Assembly: GCA_013152925.1 (NCBI GenBank)
Contig: JAADFK010000028.1
Location: 1 to 32,616 of the forward strand
From: Acidobacteriota bacterium
Lineage (GTDB): Bacteria; Acidobacteriota; Thermoanaerobaculia; Thermoanaerobaculales; Sulfomarinibacteraceae
Length of the DNA stretch: 32,616 nucleotides
Direction of reading: 5' to 3'
The position numbers and the translations under genes are program-made. The number at the start of each line of letters is the position of its first letter. The stretch's first letter is position 1. Positions 14,755 through 23,205 of the stretch are shown in pieces. A model generated the notes under the pieces. That model searched no databases and had not been told where the DNA came from. It was given only the letters and a program-made list of their open reading frames with translations.

Positions 14755-16434
14755 TTACCGGGGTGAGGCTCGCCTGGTCGGCCGTGCGGCTCGTGGCGAT
14801 CCGGGCTTGGCTGCCGGGACGAAGGCTCTTCCGGCGAGGATGCGTCCGAATCCGTCGCGGAGGATCAGGCGCAGCTCCCAGGGAACGTAGGGGTTGCCTC
14901 CGGGCCATACGCCGAGGGCGGCGGGTCCTTCCACGTTGGCCGTGCCCCGACCGAGGGTGGGGCCCGAGAAGCCGGCATTCGGCACGGCCTGCAACTCCCA
15001 GCTGGCGAGGGCGGCGGCGGGATCGGCGCTGAAGATGGCGGCGATCCCGGAGATGGCGACGGACTGGCCCCAGGCGGGAGGCCGTGCGGGCGGGTCGATG
15101 ATCCAGGTGACGGCGATCAGGCCGCTGCCCCCGACGGCGGGGGTGCTCTCGACGGAGGTCGTGTCCGCCAGGATCCGACCGCGATCGTAGGCGCCGAAAC
15201 GGGTCAAGGCTCCCGTGGGGTCCGAGGGATAGGGAAGGGCCACACTTCCGTGGAGCTCGATGGTTGCGTTTCCGGTTGCCTCCAGGTCGCAGGTGAAGGT
15301 CGAGCCGGTGACGACGACGTAGGCGGTGTCCGACGCGCCGAAGTAGCCGCCGGAGCCGTCCACGGTGCTCCGGTCGAGACGGAGCGAGGAATCCTGGAAG
15401 GCGAGGGCCTCACCGATGGTGGAGTCCTCGACGGTCACCTCGGCATGGTCTTCAGGGTAGAGGTTCCAGGTGTCGATGGCGGCGTCCTCGAGACGCAGGG
15501 TTCTGTCATCGAGCTCCAGAGCACGCGTCAGCGGTGGGCCGCCGTTGACCAGTCCGCTGATCGAGGTTGGGTTGGGCAGGTGCAGACCGACGACAACCCA
15601 GTTGTCCTCGCCGATGTCCCGGAGGGTCAGGTCGGATCCCGGTCGAACCAGCAGGGGCCACAGGAGAACCTGGCAGCGCTCAAGATGACAGGCCTGAGCG
15701 ATGCCGGTGGCTCCGGCAGGTGGGAAATCCCAGGTCTCGATGAAGCCGGGAAGGGGCGGCGAGTAGACCGCGGTGGACCCCTCCGGGAAGGTGGGCCACA
15801 CCCAGAGGTTGCCGTCTCCAGGATCTCTGGGAATGTCCTCGAGGGTGATGCCTGCGGCGTCCTGGAGAATCACCTCGAAATGACCGTTGAGGCGCTGGGC
15901 CAGGAGCCGGCCATGTTGAAAAGCCACGAGCTGAACCGGATCGAAATCCGTGTCCCGTAGAGTCAGGGTGGCGTTGCCAAGGACCATGAGTCCGTGGTGA
16001 ACGTCGTTTGGAATGCGGTAGTTGCAGCCGTCGATGAGCACCGTTGCGTCGTCGGTGACGGCAAGAGTGTACTGGCTGTTGTAGATGCTGAGGAAGCGGA
16101 TGACGGAGTCCCTGAGCTCCGCGTGGCCCGACTGCGCGACCCACAGGTTTCCGGTGAGGGAAAAGCCGGGCTCGGGTACATCCTGGACGATCAACTCGCC
16201 GCCGTCCGCCACGATGACGTCGCCCACGTCCATGGGCTCGGTCACGACGACACGGCTCGTGATGATCCAGGGCCCGGACTGTGACAGGGCGCGGGTCCCG
16301 GCGGCCGGCGCCGTTGCTTCCACCGCGGGAATACCCTGCGGCCGTCCCGGGAAGGCGGGCGTGGCGCCATGGACCTGTCCAGCGGCCGTGGCGAGCACAA
16401 GCGCGGCGAGGACGGAGAGAGCCCGTGAATCCAT
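14755..16434 (-). CDS. Secreted beta-helix-like protein of unknown function
   Basis: A 559-aa protein with a signal peptide (MDSRALSVLAALVLATAAG..., cleavage near residue 24). Most of the chain is made of short strands in a repeating pattern of alternating hydrophobic residues with D/N-S/T turns: LTLRDTDFDPV, LTLRDIGEDNWVVVG, VTVEDSTIGEALAFQ, LRLDRSTVDGSGG, VVVTGSTFTCDL. This is typical of right-handed parallel beta-helices. A C-terminal part (about 440-540) reads like an Ig-type or FN3-like domain (WELQAVPNAGFSG, WELRLILRDGFG). No catalytic motif is visible, so it may be a surface, adhesion or polysaccharide-binding protein. It lacks a Shine-Dalgarno; TACAAT lies 5 nt before the ATG. It ends 28 nt from the convergent dsbA-like gene. 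Confidence 0.8.
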   Translation of the reverse strand: MDSRALSVLAALVLATAAGQVHGATPAFPGRPQGIPAVEATAPAAGTRALSQSGPWIITSRVVVTEPMDVGDVIVADGGELIVQDVPEPGFSLTGNLWVAQSGHAELRDSVIRFLSIYNSQYTLAVTDDATVLIDGCNYRIPNDVHHGLMVLGNATLTLRDTDFDPVQLVAFQHGRLLAQRLNGHFEVILQDAAGITLEDIPRDPGDGNLWVWPTFPEGSTAVYSPPLPGFIETWDFPPAGATGIAQACHLERCQVLLWPLLVRPGSDLTLRDIGEDNWVVVGLHLPNPTSISGLVNGGPPLTRALELDDRTLRLEDAAIDTWNLYPEDHAEVTVEDSTIGEALAFQDSSLRLDRSTVDGSGGYFGASDTAYVVVTGSTFTCDLEATGNATIELHGSVALPYPSDPTGALTRFGAYDRGRILADTTSVESTPAVGGSGLIAVTWIIDPPARPPAWGQSVAISGIAAIFSADPAAALASWELQAVPNAGFSGPTLGRGTANVEGPAALGVWPGGNPYVPWELRLILRDGFGRILAGRAFVPAAKPGSPRAARPTRRASPR

Positions 16435-16439
16435 GACCC

Positions 16440-16445
16440 ATTGTA
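16440..16445 (-). promoter_or_regulatory. Putative -10 of a leaderless beta-helix gene transcript
   Basis: TACAAT (5 of 6 to TATAAT) lies 5 nt upstream of ATG 16434 on the minus strand, with no Shine-Dalgarno between them. Confidence 0.45.
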
Positions 16446-16571
16446 ACCGTGCTTGAACATCGCCGGCCGGTCCTCCCCCCGTCGGAGGGCCAGTGGACGC
16501 AGCTCTTCGGGGAGACGGGGGGCTGTTCGAAGTCCATGACCCGTCGTGACGTGGTTCCTGGAGGCTCTTGG

Positions 16572-16600
16572 TTGCTCCCCGGGCTGGCGCGCGTTACCAT
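16572..16600 (+). promoter_or_regulatory. Promoter of the tRNA gene and probably the following operon
   Basis: TTGCTC (16572-16577), a 17-nt spacer and TACCAT (16595-16600), ending 7 nt before the mature tRNA 5' end. Confidence 0.5.
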
Positions 16601-16607
16601 GACGGAT

Positions 16608-16680
16608 GGGCCCATAGCTCAGCGGTGAGAGCCGCCGGCTCATAACCGGTCGGTCCCAGGTTCGAATCCTGGTGGGCCCA
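16608..16680 (+). tRNA. tRNA with CAT anticodon (Met or lysidine-type Ile2)
   Basis: A 73-nt cloverleaf. The acceptor stem pairs GGGCCCA (16608-16614) with TGGGCCC (16673-16679), with discriminator A at 16680. The D-stem pairs GCTC with GAGC. The anticodon stem-loop is GCCGG-CTCATAA-CCGGT, so the anticodon is CAT. The T-arm is CCAGG-TTCGAAT-CCTGG. CCA is not encoded. The first pair is G-C, so this is not an initiator tRNA. The pairs C4-G69 and C5-G68 are the ones that favour TilS modification in E. coli tRNA-Ile2, whereas E. coli elongator tRNA-Met has U4-A69 and A5-U68. I therefore lean to tRNA-Ile2 reading AUA after lysidine formation, but this cannot be settled from one gene. Confidence 0.95.
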
Positions 16681-16723
16681 CGGCGCCGGTGAGGTCACGC
16701 GACGGTGCGAGGAGGGGGTTTTG

Positions 16724-17476
16724 GTGGAGAACGTACGTGAAGAGTTGATCCTGATGATCCGGCTGCAAAGGATTTACGACCGTATTTCCGAGGCGATCAC
16801 CGAGCAGAGGACGCCGCCCGAAGACGTGCGGCAACTCGCCGAGGAGAATCGGCGCCGGCAGCTGGAGCTGGAGGAGCTGCAGGATCGCATGGAGGGGCTG
16901 GAGGCGGAGCTCCAGGAGGTCAACCGGGCCCAGGAGGAATCCCGCATGGAGCTGGAGCACTTCCAGCGTCAGAAGGGCATGGTGACCAACGAGCGGGAGT
17001 TCACCGCCGTCATCAATGAGATCGATTTCGCCACCCAGGCCCTGGAGAAGGCGACGGTGCGGCGTCAGGAGATCGAGGAGGGGATCGAAGCCCTGAGCTC
17101 CGAGATCGAGGAGCGGCGGAAGGCGCGCCCCGAGGAGGAAGATGCCCACCGGGATGTGACGGAGCGTTGGGAACACCGCCGCGCCAAGCTGACCAAGGAG
17201 ATTCACGAGTTGGCTGCCGAGGCGCGCCGGCTGGAGGAACAGCTGCAGCCCGCCAACCGTTCCCGCTTCTTGCGACTCCTCAAGAGCAAGCACGGCACGG
17301 CTCTGGCGCCGGCCATCGAGGGCTCGTGCTCGCTGTGCCACTTCGCACTGAGGCCCCATCTCCAGCAGCGGGTCCGTCGTGCCGAGGAGATCATTGCGTG
17401 CGAGCACTGTTACCGGATTCTCTACATGCCGGAGCTCGAGAACGAGGCCGGTCCAGGGGAGGATGGCCGGGGATGA
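16724..17476 (+). CDS. C4-type zinc-ribbon coiled-coil protein (DUF164/CdsZ-like)
   Basis: A cytoplasmic protein of 250 aa. Residues about 1-180 are a long charged coiled coil (repeated EEL, LEAEL, IEALSSEIEE patterns), followed by a C-terminal zinc ribbon with Cys202-x-x-Cys205 (CSLCH) and Cys226-x-x-Cys229 (CEHCYRILY). This is the layout of the widespread bacterial C4 zinc-ribbon family. Its biochemical role is poorly settled; links to RNA and to secretion have been proposed. GTG 16724 is chosen over TTG 16721 because AGGAGG at 16710-16715 is 8 nt away. No terminator separates it from the tRNA that ends at 16680, and yggS follows after 24 nt, so tRNA, zinc-ribbon gene, yggS and yggT probably form one transcript. 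Confidence 0.88.
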   Translation: MENVREELILMIRLQRIYDRISEAITEQRTPPEDVRQLAEENRRRQLELEELQDRMEGLEAELQEVNRAQEESRMELEHFQRQKGMVTNEREFTAVINEIDFATQALEKATVRRQEIEEGIEALSSEIEERRKARPEEEDAHRDVTERWEHRRAKLTKEIHELAAEARRLEEQLQPANRSRFLRLLKSKHGTALAPAIEGSCSLCHFALRPHLQQRVRRAEEIIACEHCYRILYMPELENEAGPGEDGRG

Positions 17477-17500
17477 GGGCCGGGGACCGGGGTAGTTGCC

Positions 17501-18196
17501 ATGACGCCGGACCTTGCTGAGCGCCTCTCCCTGGTGCGGCGGAGGATTGAAGCGGCCCTCGAACGATCCGGACGGCCTCCGGGTTCGGTGACCCTGATCG
17601 CCGTTGGCAAGACGCAGCCCGCCGAAACCGTGGCATTGGCGGTCCGTGCCGGCGCCACCGACGTGGGGGAAAACCGCGTTCAGGAAGCGGCGTCCAAGAA
17701 ACCTGGCGTTCCGCCCGCCACCTGGCACCTGATCGGCCCGCTGCAGCGCAACAAGGCCCGGCTGGCGCTGGAGACATTCGACGTCATTCACACGGTCGAC
17801 CGGATGCGGCTCGTGGAGCGCCTTCAGCTGCTCCTCGAGGAGCACTGGCCGGGCCGGGTGCTCCCCGTGTTTCTCGAGGTCAACATTGCGGTCGAGCCCC
17901 AGAAGGCCGGCGTCTCGCCGGACCATGCCGGGGACCTGGCCCGTGAGGTCGCGGGAGCGCCCTCCCTGGAGCTGCTGGGCCTGATGAGCATTCCACCCTT
18001 CGTGGACAGCCCCGAGGCGGCGAGACCCCATTTCCGCAGGCTGGTCCGCCTGAGGGGGGAGCTGGAGCAGGATCTCGGGCGGCGTCTGCCCGGCCTCTCC
18101 ATGGGCATGAGCCACGACTATGAAGTGGCCATCGAGGAGGGGGCCACCCACGTGCGGGTGGGAACGGCCATCTTCGGAGCGCGGAGGGCGCCGTGA
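17501..18196 (+). CDS. yggS: YggS/PROSC family PLP-homeostasis protein
   Basis: A 231-aa single-domain TIM-barrel protein that binds pyridoxal phosphate and takes part in PLP and amino-acid homeostasis without a known catalytic reaction. The PLP lysine is Lys37 in LIAVGKTQP. Other family blocks are GENRVQEA, WHLIGPLQRNK, FLEVNIAVEPQKAG, LLGLMSIPPF and the C-terminal SMGMSHDYEVAIEEGATHVRVGTAIFG region (SMGMSHDYE quoted as the phosphate-binding part). It overlaps yggT by 4 nt (GTGA). This yggS-yggT pairing is common in bacteria and suggests coupled translation. Confidence 0.95.
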   Translation: MTPDLAERLSLVRRRIEAALERSGRPPGSVTLIAVGKTQPAETVALAVRAGATDVGENRVQEAASKKPGVPPATWHLIGPLQRNKARLALETFDVIHTVDRMRLVERLQLLLEEHWPGRVLPVFLEVNIAVEPQKAGVSPDHAGDLAREVAGAPSLELLGLMSIPPFVDSPEAARPHFRRLVRLRGELEQDLGRRLPGLSMGMSHDYEVAIEEGATHVRVGTAIFGARRAP

Positions 18197-18492
18197 AGCT
18201 GTTGCGAGTAATCTTCGTCCCGGTCCTTTCGGTTCTCGACCTCGTGTTGATGCTGACAATGTGGCTGGTGATCATCCGGGCGCTGATCTCCTGGGTGGAG
18301 CCCAACCCCTACAACCCAATCGTCCGCACGTTGCGTCAGATCACGGATCCACTGCTGAGACCGCTGCAGAAGCTCCAGTGGAGGCTGTTCCGGCGGCCCC
18401 TGCCCGTCGATCTATCACCCCTTTTTGCGGTCCTGATCATCTTCATGTTGCGGGTCTTTCTGGCGCAGCTTCGCCTGGCGATTCTGTATTGA
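18193..18492 (+). CDS. yggT: YggT family membrane protein
   Basis: A 99-aa inner-membrane protein with hydrophobic segments at about 8-30 and 73-95, joined by a loop holding the family motif LISWVEPNPYNPIVRTLRQITDP in its central part (WVEPNPYNP...TDPLLRP). This corresponds to one YggT repeat; E. coli YggT has two. The function is unknown; a link to ion or osmotic homeostasis or to division has been suggested in other bacteria. The GTG start lies within the yggS stop (GTGA), so its translation depends on yggS. Confidence 0.92.
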   Translation: MKLLRVIFVPVLSVLDLVLMLTMWLVIIRALISWVEPNPYNPIVRTLRQITDPLLRPLQKLQWRLFRRPLPVDLSPLFAVLIIFMLRVFLAQLRLAILY

Positions 18493-18526
18493 GGTTCGTG
18501 TGGAGCCATTGCCCGTCGCGAGAATG

Positions 18527-18555
18527 TTGAGTTTTCCACGATCTTGTGAAAAGAT
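18527..18555 (+). promoter_or_regulatory. Putative promoter of the M20 gene, leaderless arrangement
   Basis: TTGAGT (18527-18532), a 17-nt spacer and AAAGAT (18550-18555), followed by 6 nt and ATG 18562. The -10 match is only 3 of 6. A small ATCTT/AAGAT hairpin overlaps it. Confidence 0.35.
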
Positions 18556-18561
18556 TCCCAT

Positions 18562-19806
18562 ATGAAAAGGCGTGAGGTTGACGGACCGGCTCGTGTGGAT
18601 CCCCAGGCCGAGGTCGAGGTCCTGCGGCGGGCCGCCGAGGCTGCGCCGCAATGTATCGACTTCCTCCGTGATCTGGTGACGATTCCTTCGCCCTCCGGGG
18701 CGGAACGTCTTGCCTGCGAGCACGTGGCCCGGGAGATGGAACGTCTGGGCTACGACGAGGTCCACGTGGACGGCATGGGCAACGTGCTGGGCCGTATCGG
18801 GAACGGTCCGCGCGTGATTGCCTTCGATGCGCACGTGGACACCGTCGGCATCAGCAACCCGACGCAGTGGAAGGTCGATCCCTTCGGTGGGAGCATCACG
18901 GGTGGCGTTCTTCACGGGCGGGGTGCGTCGGATCAGAAGGGTGGTCTGGCCGCCATCGTCCACGGGGCGGCGATCCTGAGGCACGTGGGGCTTCCCGAGG
19001 ATGTGACGGTCTGGGTGACCGCCACGGTCAACGGTGAGGATTGCGTCGGTCTGGCGTGGCAGTACATCATCAACGAGTCCGGCCTCAAACCCGAGGCCGT
19101 GGTCATCGCCATGCCCTCGCACCTGGGCGTGTGCTTCGGTCAGCGTGGGCGCGTGGAGATCCGGCTGACCACCTATGGCGTGGGTGCCCACGGCGCCCAG
19201 CCGGAGCGGGGCGCCAACGCCATCTACGCCATGGCGCCCATCGTCCAGGGCATCGAGCGGCTCCACGGCCGCCTGAAGAAGTCGCACCCACGCCTGGGCA
19301 AGGGGTCCATCGCCGTCACCGGCATCTCCTCCCAGTCGGCCTCCCTGACGGCCATCCCCGACGAGTGCACCATCTACCTGGACCGGCGGATCACCATCGG
19401 TGAGACCCGGGAAGCCGCTCTGGCCGAGCTCGAGGGCCTGCCTGCCGTGCAGGCCGTCGATGCCGTGTTCGATGTGTTGCACTACGAGAAGCCGTCCTGG
19501 AAGGGTCTGAGCTACCCGACTGAGAAGTGCTTCCCCGCCTGGGAAACCCCGGAAGACAGCCCGGCCGTGCGAGCGGCCCTGGCCACCGCGGCCAACGTCC
19601 TGGGCCGCAAGCCTCGCATCCACCGGTCGAACTTCTCGTCCAACGCCTGCACCACCGCTGGCATGTTCGGCATCCCAACGGTCGGTTTCGGGCCTGCCGA
19701 CGAGGTCCATTCGCACTCGGTCAACGACCAGATTCCCCTGGTCCAGCTTCAGCCGGCCATGGCGTTCTACGCGCTCTTCCCATCGTTCTACCTCAAGGCG
19801 GAGTGA
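18562..19806 (+). CDS. M20-family hydrolase homologue, YgeY-like, with altered active site
   Basis: A 414-aa cytoplasmic protein, collinear over its length with E. coli YgeY (M20 metallohydrolase superfamily), whose substrate is not established. Kept metal ligands: His91 (AHVDTV), Asp124 (GRGASDQKGG), Glu159 and His385 (HSHSVND). His210 in the dimerisation domain is also kept. Two positions differ. Where YgeY has EEDCDG this protein has GEDCVG, so the general-base Glu is Gly158. Where YgeY has the TEPT metal ligand it has AMPSH, so that Glu is Met184. Either the activity is lost or the chemistry has changed. The YgeY resemblance and alignment are from memory. No Shine-Dalgarno; a -10-like box ends 6 nt before the ATG. 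Convergent with pyk, 11 nt apart. Confidence 0.85.
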   Translation: MKRREVDGPARVDPQAEVEVLRRAAEAAPQCIDFLRDLVTIPSPSGAERLACEHVAREMERLGYDEVHVDGMGNVLGRIGNGPRVIAFDAHVDTVGISNPTQWKVDPFGGSITGGVLHGRGASDQKGGLAAIVHGAAILRHVGLPEDVTVWVTATVNGEDCVGLAWQYIINESGLKPEAVVIAMPSHLGVCFGQRGRVEIRLTTYGVGAHGAQPERGANAIYAMAPIVQGIERLHGRLKKSHPRLGKGSIAVTGISSQSASLTAIPDECTIYLDRRITIGETREAALAELEGLPAVQAVDAVFDVLHYEKPSWKGLSYPTEKCFPAWETPEDSPAVRAALATAANVLGRKPRIHRSNFSSNACTTAGMFGIPTVGFGPADEVHSHSVNDQIPLVQLQPAMAFYALFPSFYLKAE

Positions 19807-19817
19807 GGGCGCCCGGC

Positions 19818-21245
<1,428 letters not shown>

Positions 21246-21283
21246 GATGGACTCCAATCGCCGGGTGTGTCCGGCAGGGGATC

Positions 21284-21289
21284 ATTCTA
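21284..21289 (-). promoter_or_regulatory. Possible -10 box of pyk
   Basis: TAGAAT on the minus strand (5 of 6 to TATAAT), 38 nt before ATG 21245. No clear -35. Confidence 0.4.
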
Positions 21290-21305
21290 CCCGGCCCTGA
21301 CGTGG

Positions 21306-21311
21306 CATAAT
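21306..21311 (+). promoter_or_regulatory. Putative -10 of a leaderless CocE-type hydrolase transcript
   Basis: CATAAT (5 of 6) lies 5 nt upstream of ATG 21317, with no Shine-Dalgarno in the region. Confidence 0.45.
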
Positions 21312-21316
21312 CGGGC

Positions 21317-23011
21317 ATGGTCTTCCAACTGAAATCTCGGCACCTCCTCGCGGCCCTGTTCCTGCTGGCCGCGGCACGTTCCGGCGCCCAGACCTTCACG
21401 ACGACCGTACCGGCCCCGGATGGCACGCCGCTGGCCACGGACGTCTACCTCCCTCTCCTGGGATCATCCTGGCCGGTCATCCTGATCCGGACCCCCTACG
21501 GCAAGGATGGCATGCACGACACCTGCGTGGCGGCGAATATCCTGGGGTACGCCTGCGTGGCGCAGGACACCCGGGGCCGGTTCGACTCCGGGGGTGAGGA
21601 CACGGTCTTCCGGGATGATGGTCCCGACGGCCGGGCGGCCCTGGAATGGCTGGCCGGCCAGGAGTTCTGCAACGGCAAGGTGGGCACCTTCGGCGGATCG
21701 GCGCTGGGAATCACCCAGTACATGATGGCGCCTGGCGCGCCGGGGATCCTCAAGTGCCAGGTGCCGGTCTTCGCCACGGCGGACCTGTACCACGTTGCCA
21801 TGTTCCAGGGAGGCGTTCTGCGCCACTCCCTGGTGTACAACTGGCTCGAGGGCCAGGGTTCCCTGGGGTACCTGCCTGTCATCCTGGACCACCGGTGGTG
21901 GGATGCCTGGTGGGCCGAGGCGACGCCGCTGCTCCATCCGCAGGAGGTCCGTGTCCCGACGCTGCACGTGGCCGGCTGGTACGACATCTTTCTCCAGGGC
22001 AACCTCGAGGCCTTCACCGCCTGGCAGGAGCTGGGCGGCGAGGGGGCCCGTGGCCGGCAGAATCTCGTGGTCGGACCGTGGACCCACGGCTACGATCCGG
22101 GCGGCACGACTGCGGGCCAGCTGAGCTATCCGGAAAGCTCCCAACTCGACCCCGTCGTGCTCACATTGGACTACCTGGAGCACTGGCTCAAGGGGAAGGA
22201 CAACGGTGTGGCCGGCTGGCCGCCGGTGCGGATCTACCTGATGGGCGCCGTGGGCGAGGCGGGAGCCCCCGGCAACGTCTGGATCGACCTGGACCGCTGG
22301 CCTCCCGCGCTGCCGCGGCGCCAGCTCTTCCTGACGGCCGCTGGGGGGCTGGCGTGGACGCCCCCGGACCCGGGACAGGTGGACCTCGTGGCCGATCCCG
22401 CCGATCCCGTGCCAACCCTTGGGGGCGCCAACCTCTTCCCCAACCTGGAGGTGGACGGCCGGCCCATGGGCTCGGGCCCCTGGGATCAGCGCTCCGTGGA
22501 GGACCGGCCGGACGTGCTGAGCTTTACCACGCCCGTGCTGGCGTCGCCGGTCACCGTGGCCGGCAGGTTGTGGGCCCACCTCTGGGTGCTTCCCGACACA
22601 CCCGACCTCGACCTCTCCGTGCGCCTGACGGACGTCTACCCCGACGGCCGCTCCATGCTCGTCATCGACGGCATCGCCCGCGCCCGCTTCCGCTGCGGCG
22701 AGGACCGGGAGTGCCTCCTGACGCCCGGCGTTGCCGCCCGGATCGACGTGGATCTCTGGTCCACCGCCATCGTCTTCAACGCCGGGCACCGCATCCGCGT
22801 GGACATCGCCGGCTCCAACTGGCCCCGCTTCGAGGTCAACCCCAACGACGGGGGCTCCCTCGATGAGCCCCCGGGTAGCGGTGTGGTTGCCCACCCGCGG
22901 ATCCTGGTGGGCCCGGTCCACCCCTCGAGCCTCGACCTGCCGGTGCTTCCCACGTCCCGGAGCCCCCGCCGTCCTGCGGCGCGGGCCGTTCCCACGGGCT
23001 TCCGCCGCTGA
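21317..23011 (+). CDS. Secreted CocE/NonD-type serine hydrolase (X-Pro dipeptidyl-peptidase S15 family)
   Basis: A 564-aa exported alpha/beta-hydrolase. The signal peptide ends near residue 24 (LAALFLLAAARSGAQ). A catalytic triad is visible: Ser128 in GTFGGSALG, Asp223 in AGWYDIF, and His257 in GPWTHG. The C-terminal half (about 330-545) is the jelly-roll domain usual in this family (TPVLASPVTVAGRLWAHLWV; GHRIRVDIAGSNWPRFEVNPN). Relatives cleave acyl-proline dipeptides, cocaine esters or beta-lactam esters; the substrate here is unknown, and a periplasmic peptidase or esterase is the best guess. It probably has a leaderless mRNA. A hairpin at 23153-23182 may end its transcript, and further inverted repeats lie between. 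Confidence 0.92.
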   Translation: MVFQLKSRHLLAALFLLAAARSGAQTFTTTVPAPDGTPLATDVYLPLLGSSWPVILIRTPYGKDGMHDTCVAANILGYACVAQDTRGRFDSGGEDTVFRDDGPDGRAALEWLAGQEFCNGKVGTFGGSALGITQYMMAPGAPGILKCQVPVFATADLYHVAMFQGGVLRHSLVYNWLEGQGSLGYLPVILDHRWWDAWWAEATPLLHPQEVRVPTLHVAGWYDIFLQGNLEAFTAWQELGGEGARGRQNLVVGPWTHGYDPGGTTAGQLSYPESSQLDPVVLTLDYLEHWLKGKDNGVAGWPPVRIYLMGAVGEAGAPGNVWIDLDRWPPALPRRQLFLTAAGGLAWTPPDPGQVDLVADPADPVPTLGGANLFPNLEVDGRPMGSGPWDQRSVEDRPDVLSFTTPVLASPVTVAGRLWAHLWVLPDTPDLDLSVRLTDVYPDGRSMLVIDGIARARFRCGEDRECLLTPGVAARIDVDLWSTAIVFNAGHRIRVDIAGSNWPRFEVNPNDGGSLDEPPGSGVVAHPRILVGPVHPSSLDLPVLPTSRSPRRPAARAVPTGFRR

Positions 23012-23205
23012 GGGCCGGGAGGGGCTGACGCTGCCGCTGCTTCAGCCCCGGGAGGATGGCGAAGCTCTCCGGGCGGTGGAGATTGGGGCTCCAGGGGGCG
23101 GTCTCTGGAGGGAGCAAGGTGTGACTCCACCGGGGATTCGTCTCTCCTTCCCGGCACGGCCGACCACGGGGCCGGCCGTGCCTTTCGGAAAAAGGTGTGA
23201 GCTTC
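23012..23205. other. Hairpin-rich spacer between convergent genes
   Basis: No gene. Inverted repeats: 23021-23028/23042-23049 (8 bp, 13-nt loop); an outer 8-bp stem 23074-23081/23125-23132 enclosing a 6-bp stem 23089-23094/23105-23110; and 23153-23161/23174-23182 (9 bp). Confidence 0.55.
23153..23185 (+). terminator. Possible terminator after the CocE-type gene
   Basis: A 9-bp perfect stem (23153-23161/23174-23182) with a 12-nt loop, followed by only TTT then C. It is weak by the T-run, and the stem is GC-rich. Confidence 0.35.
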
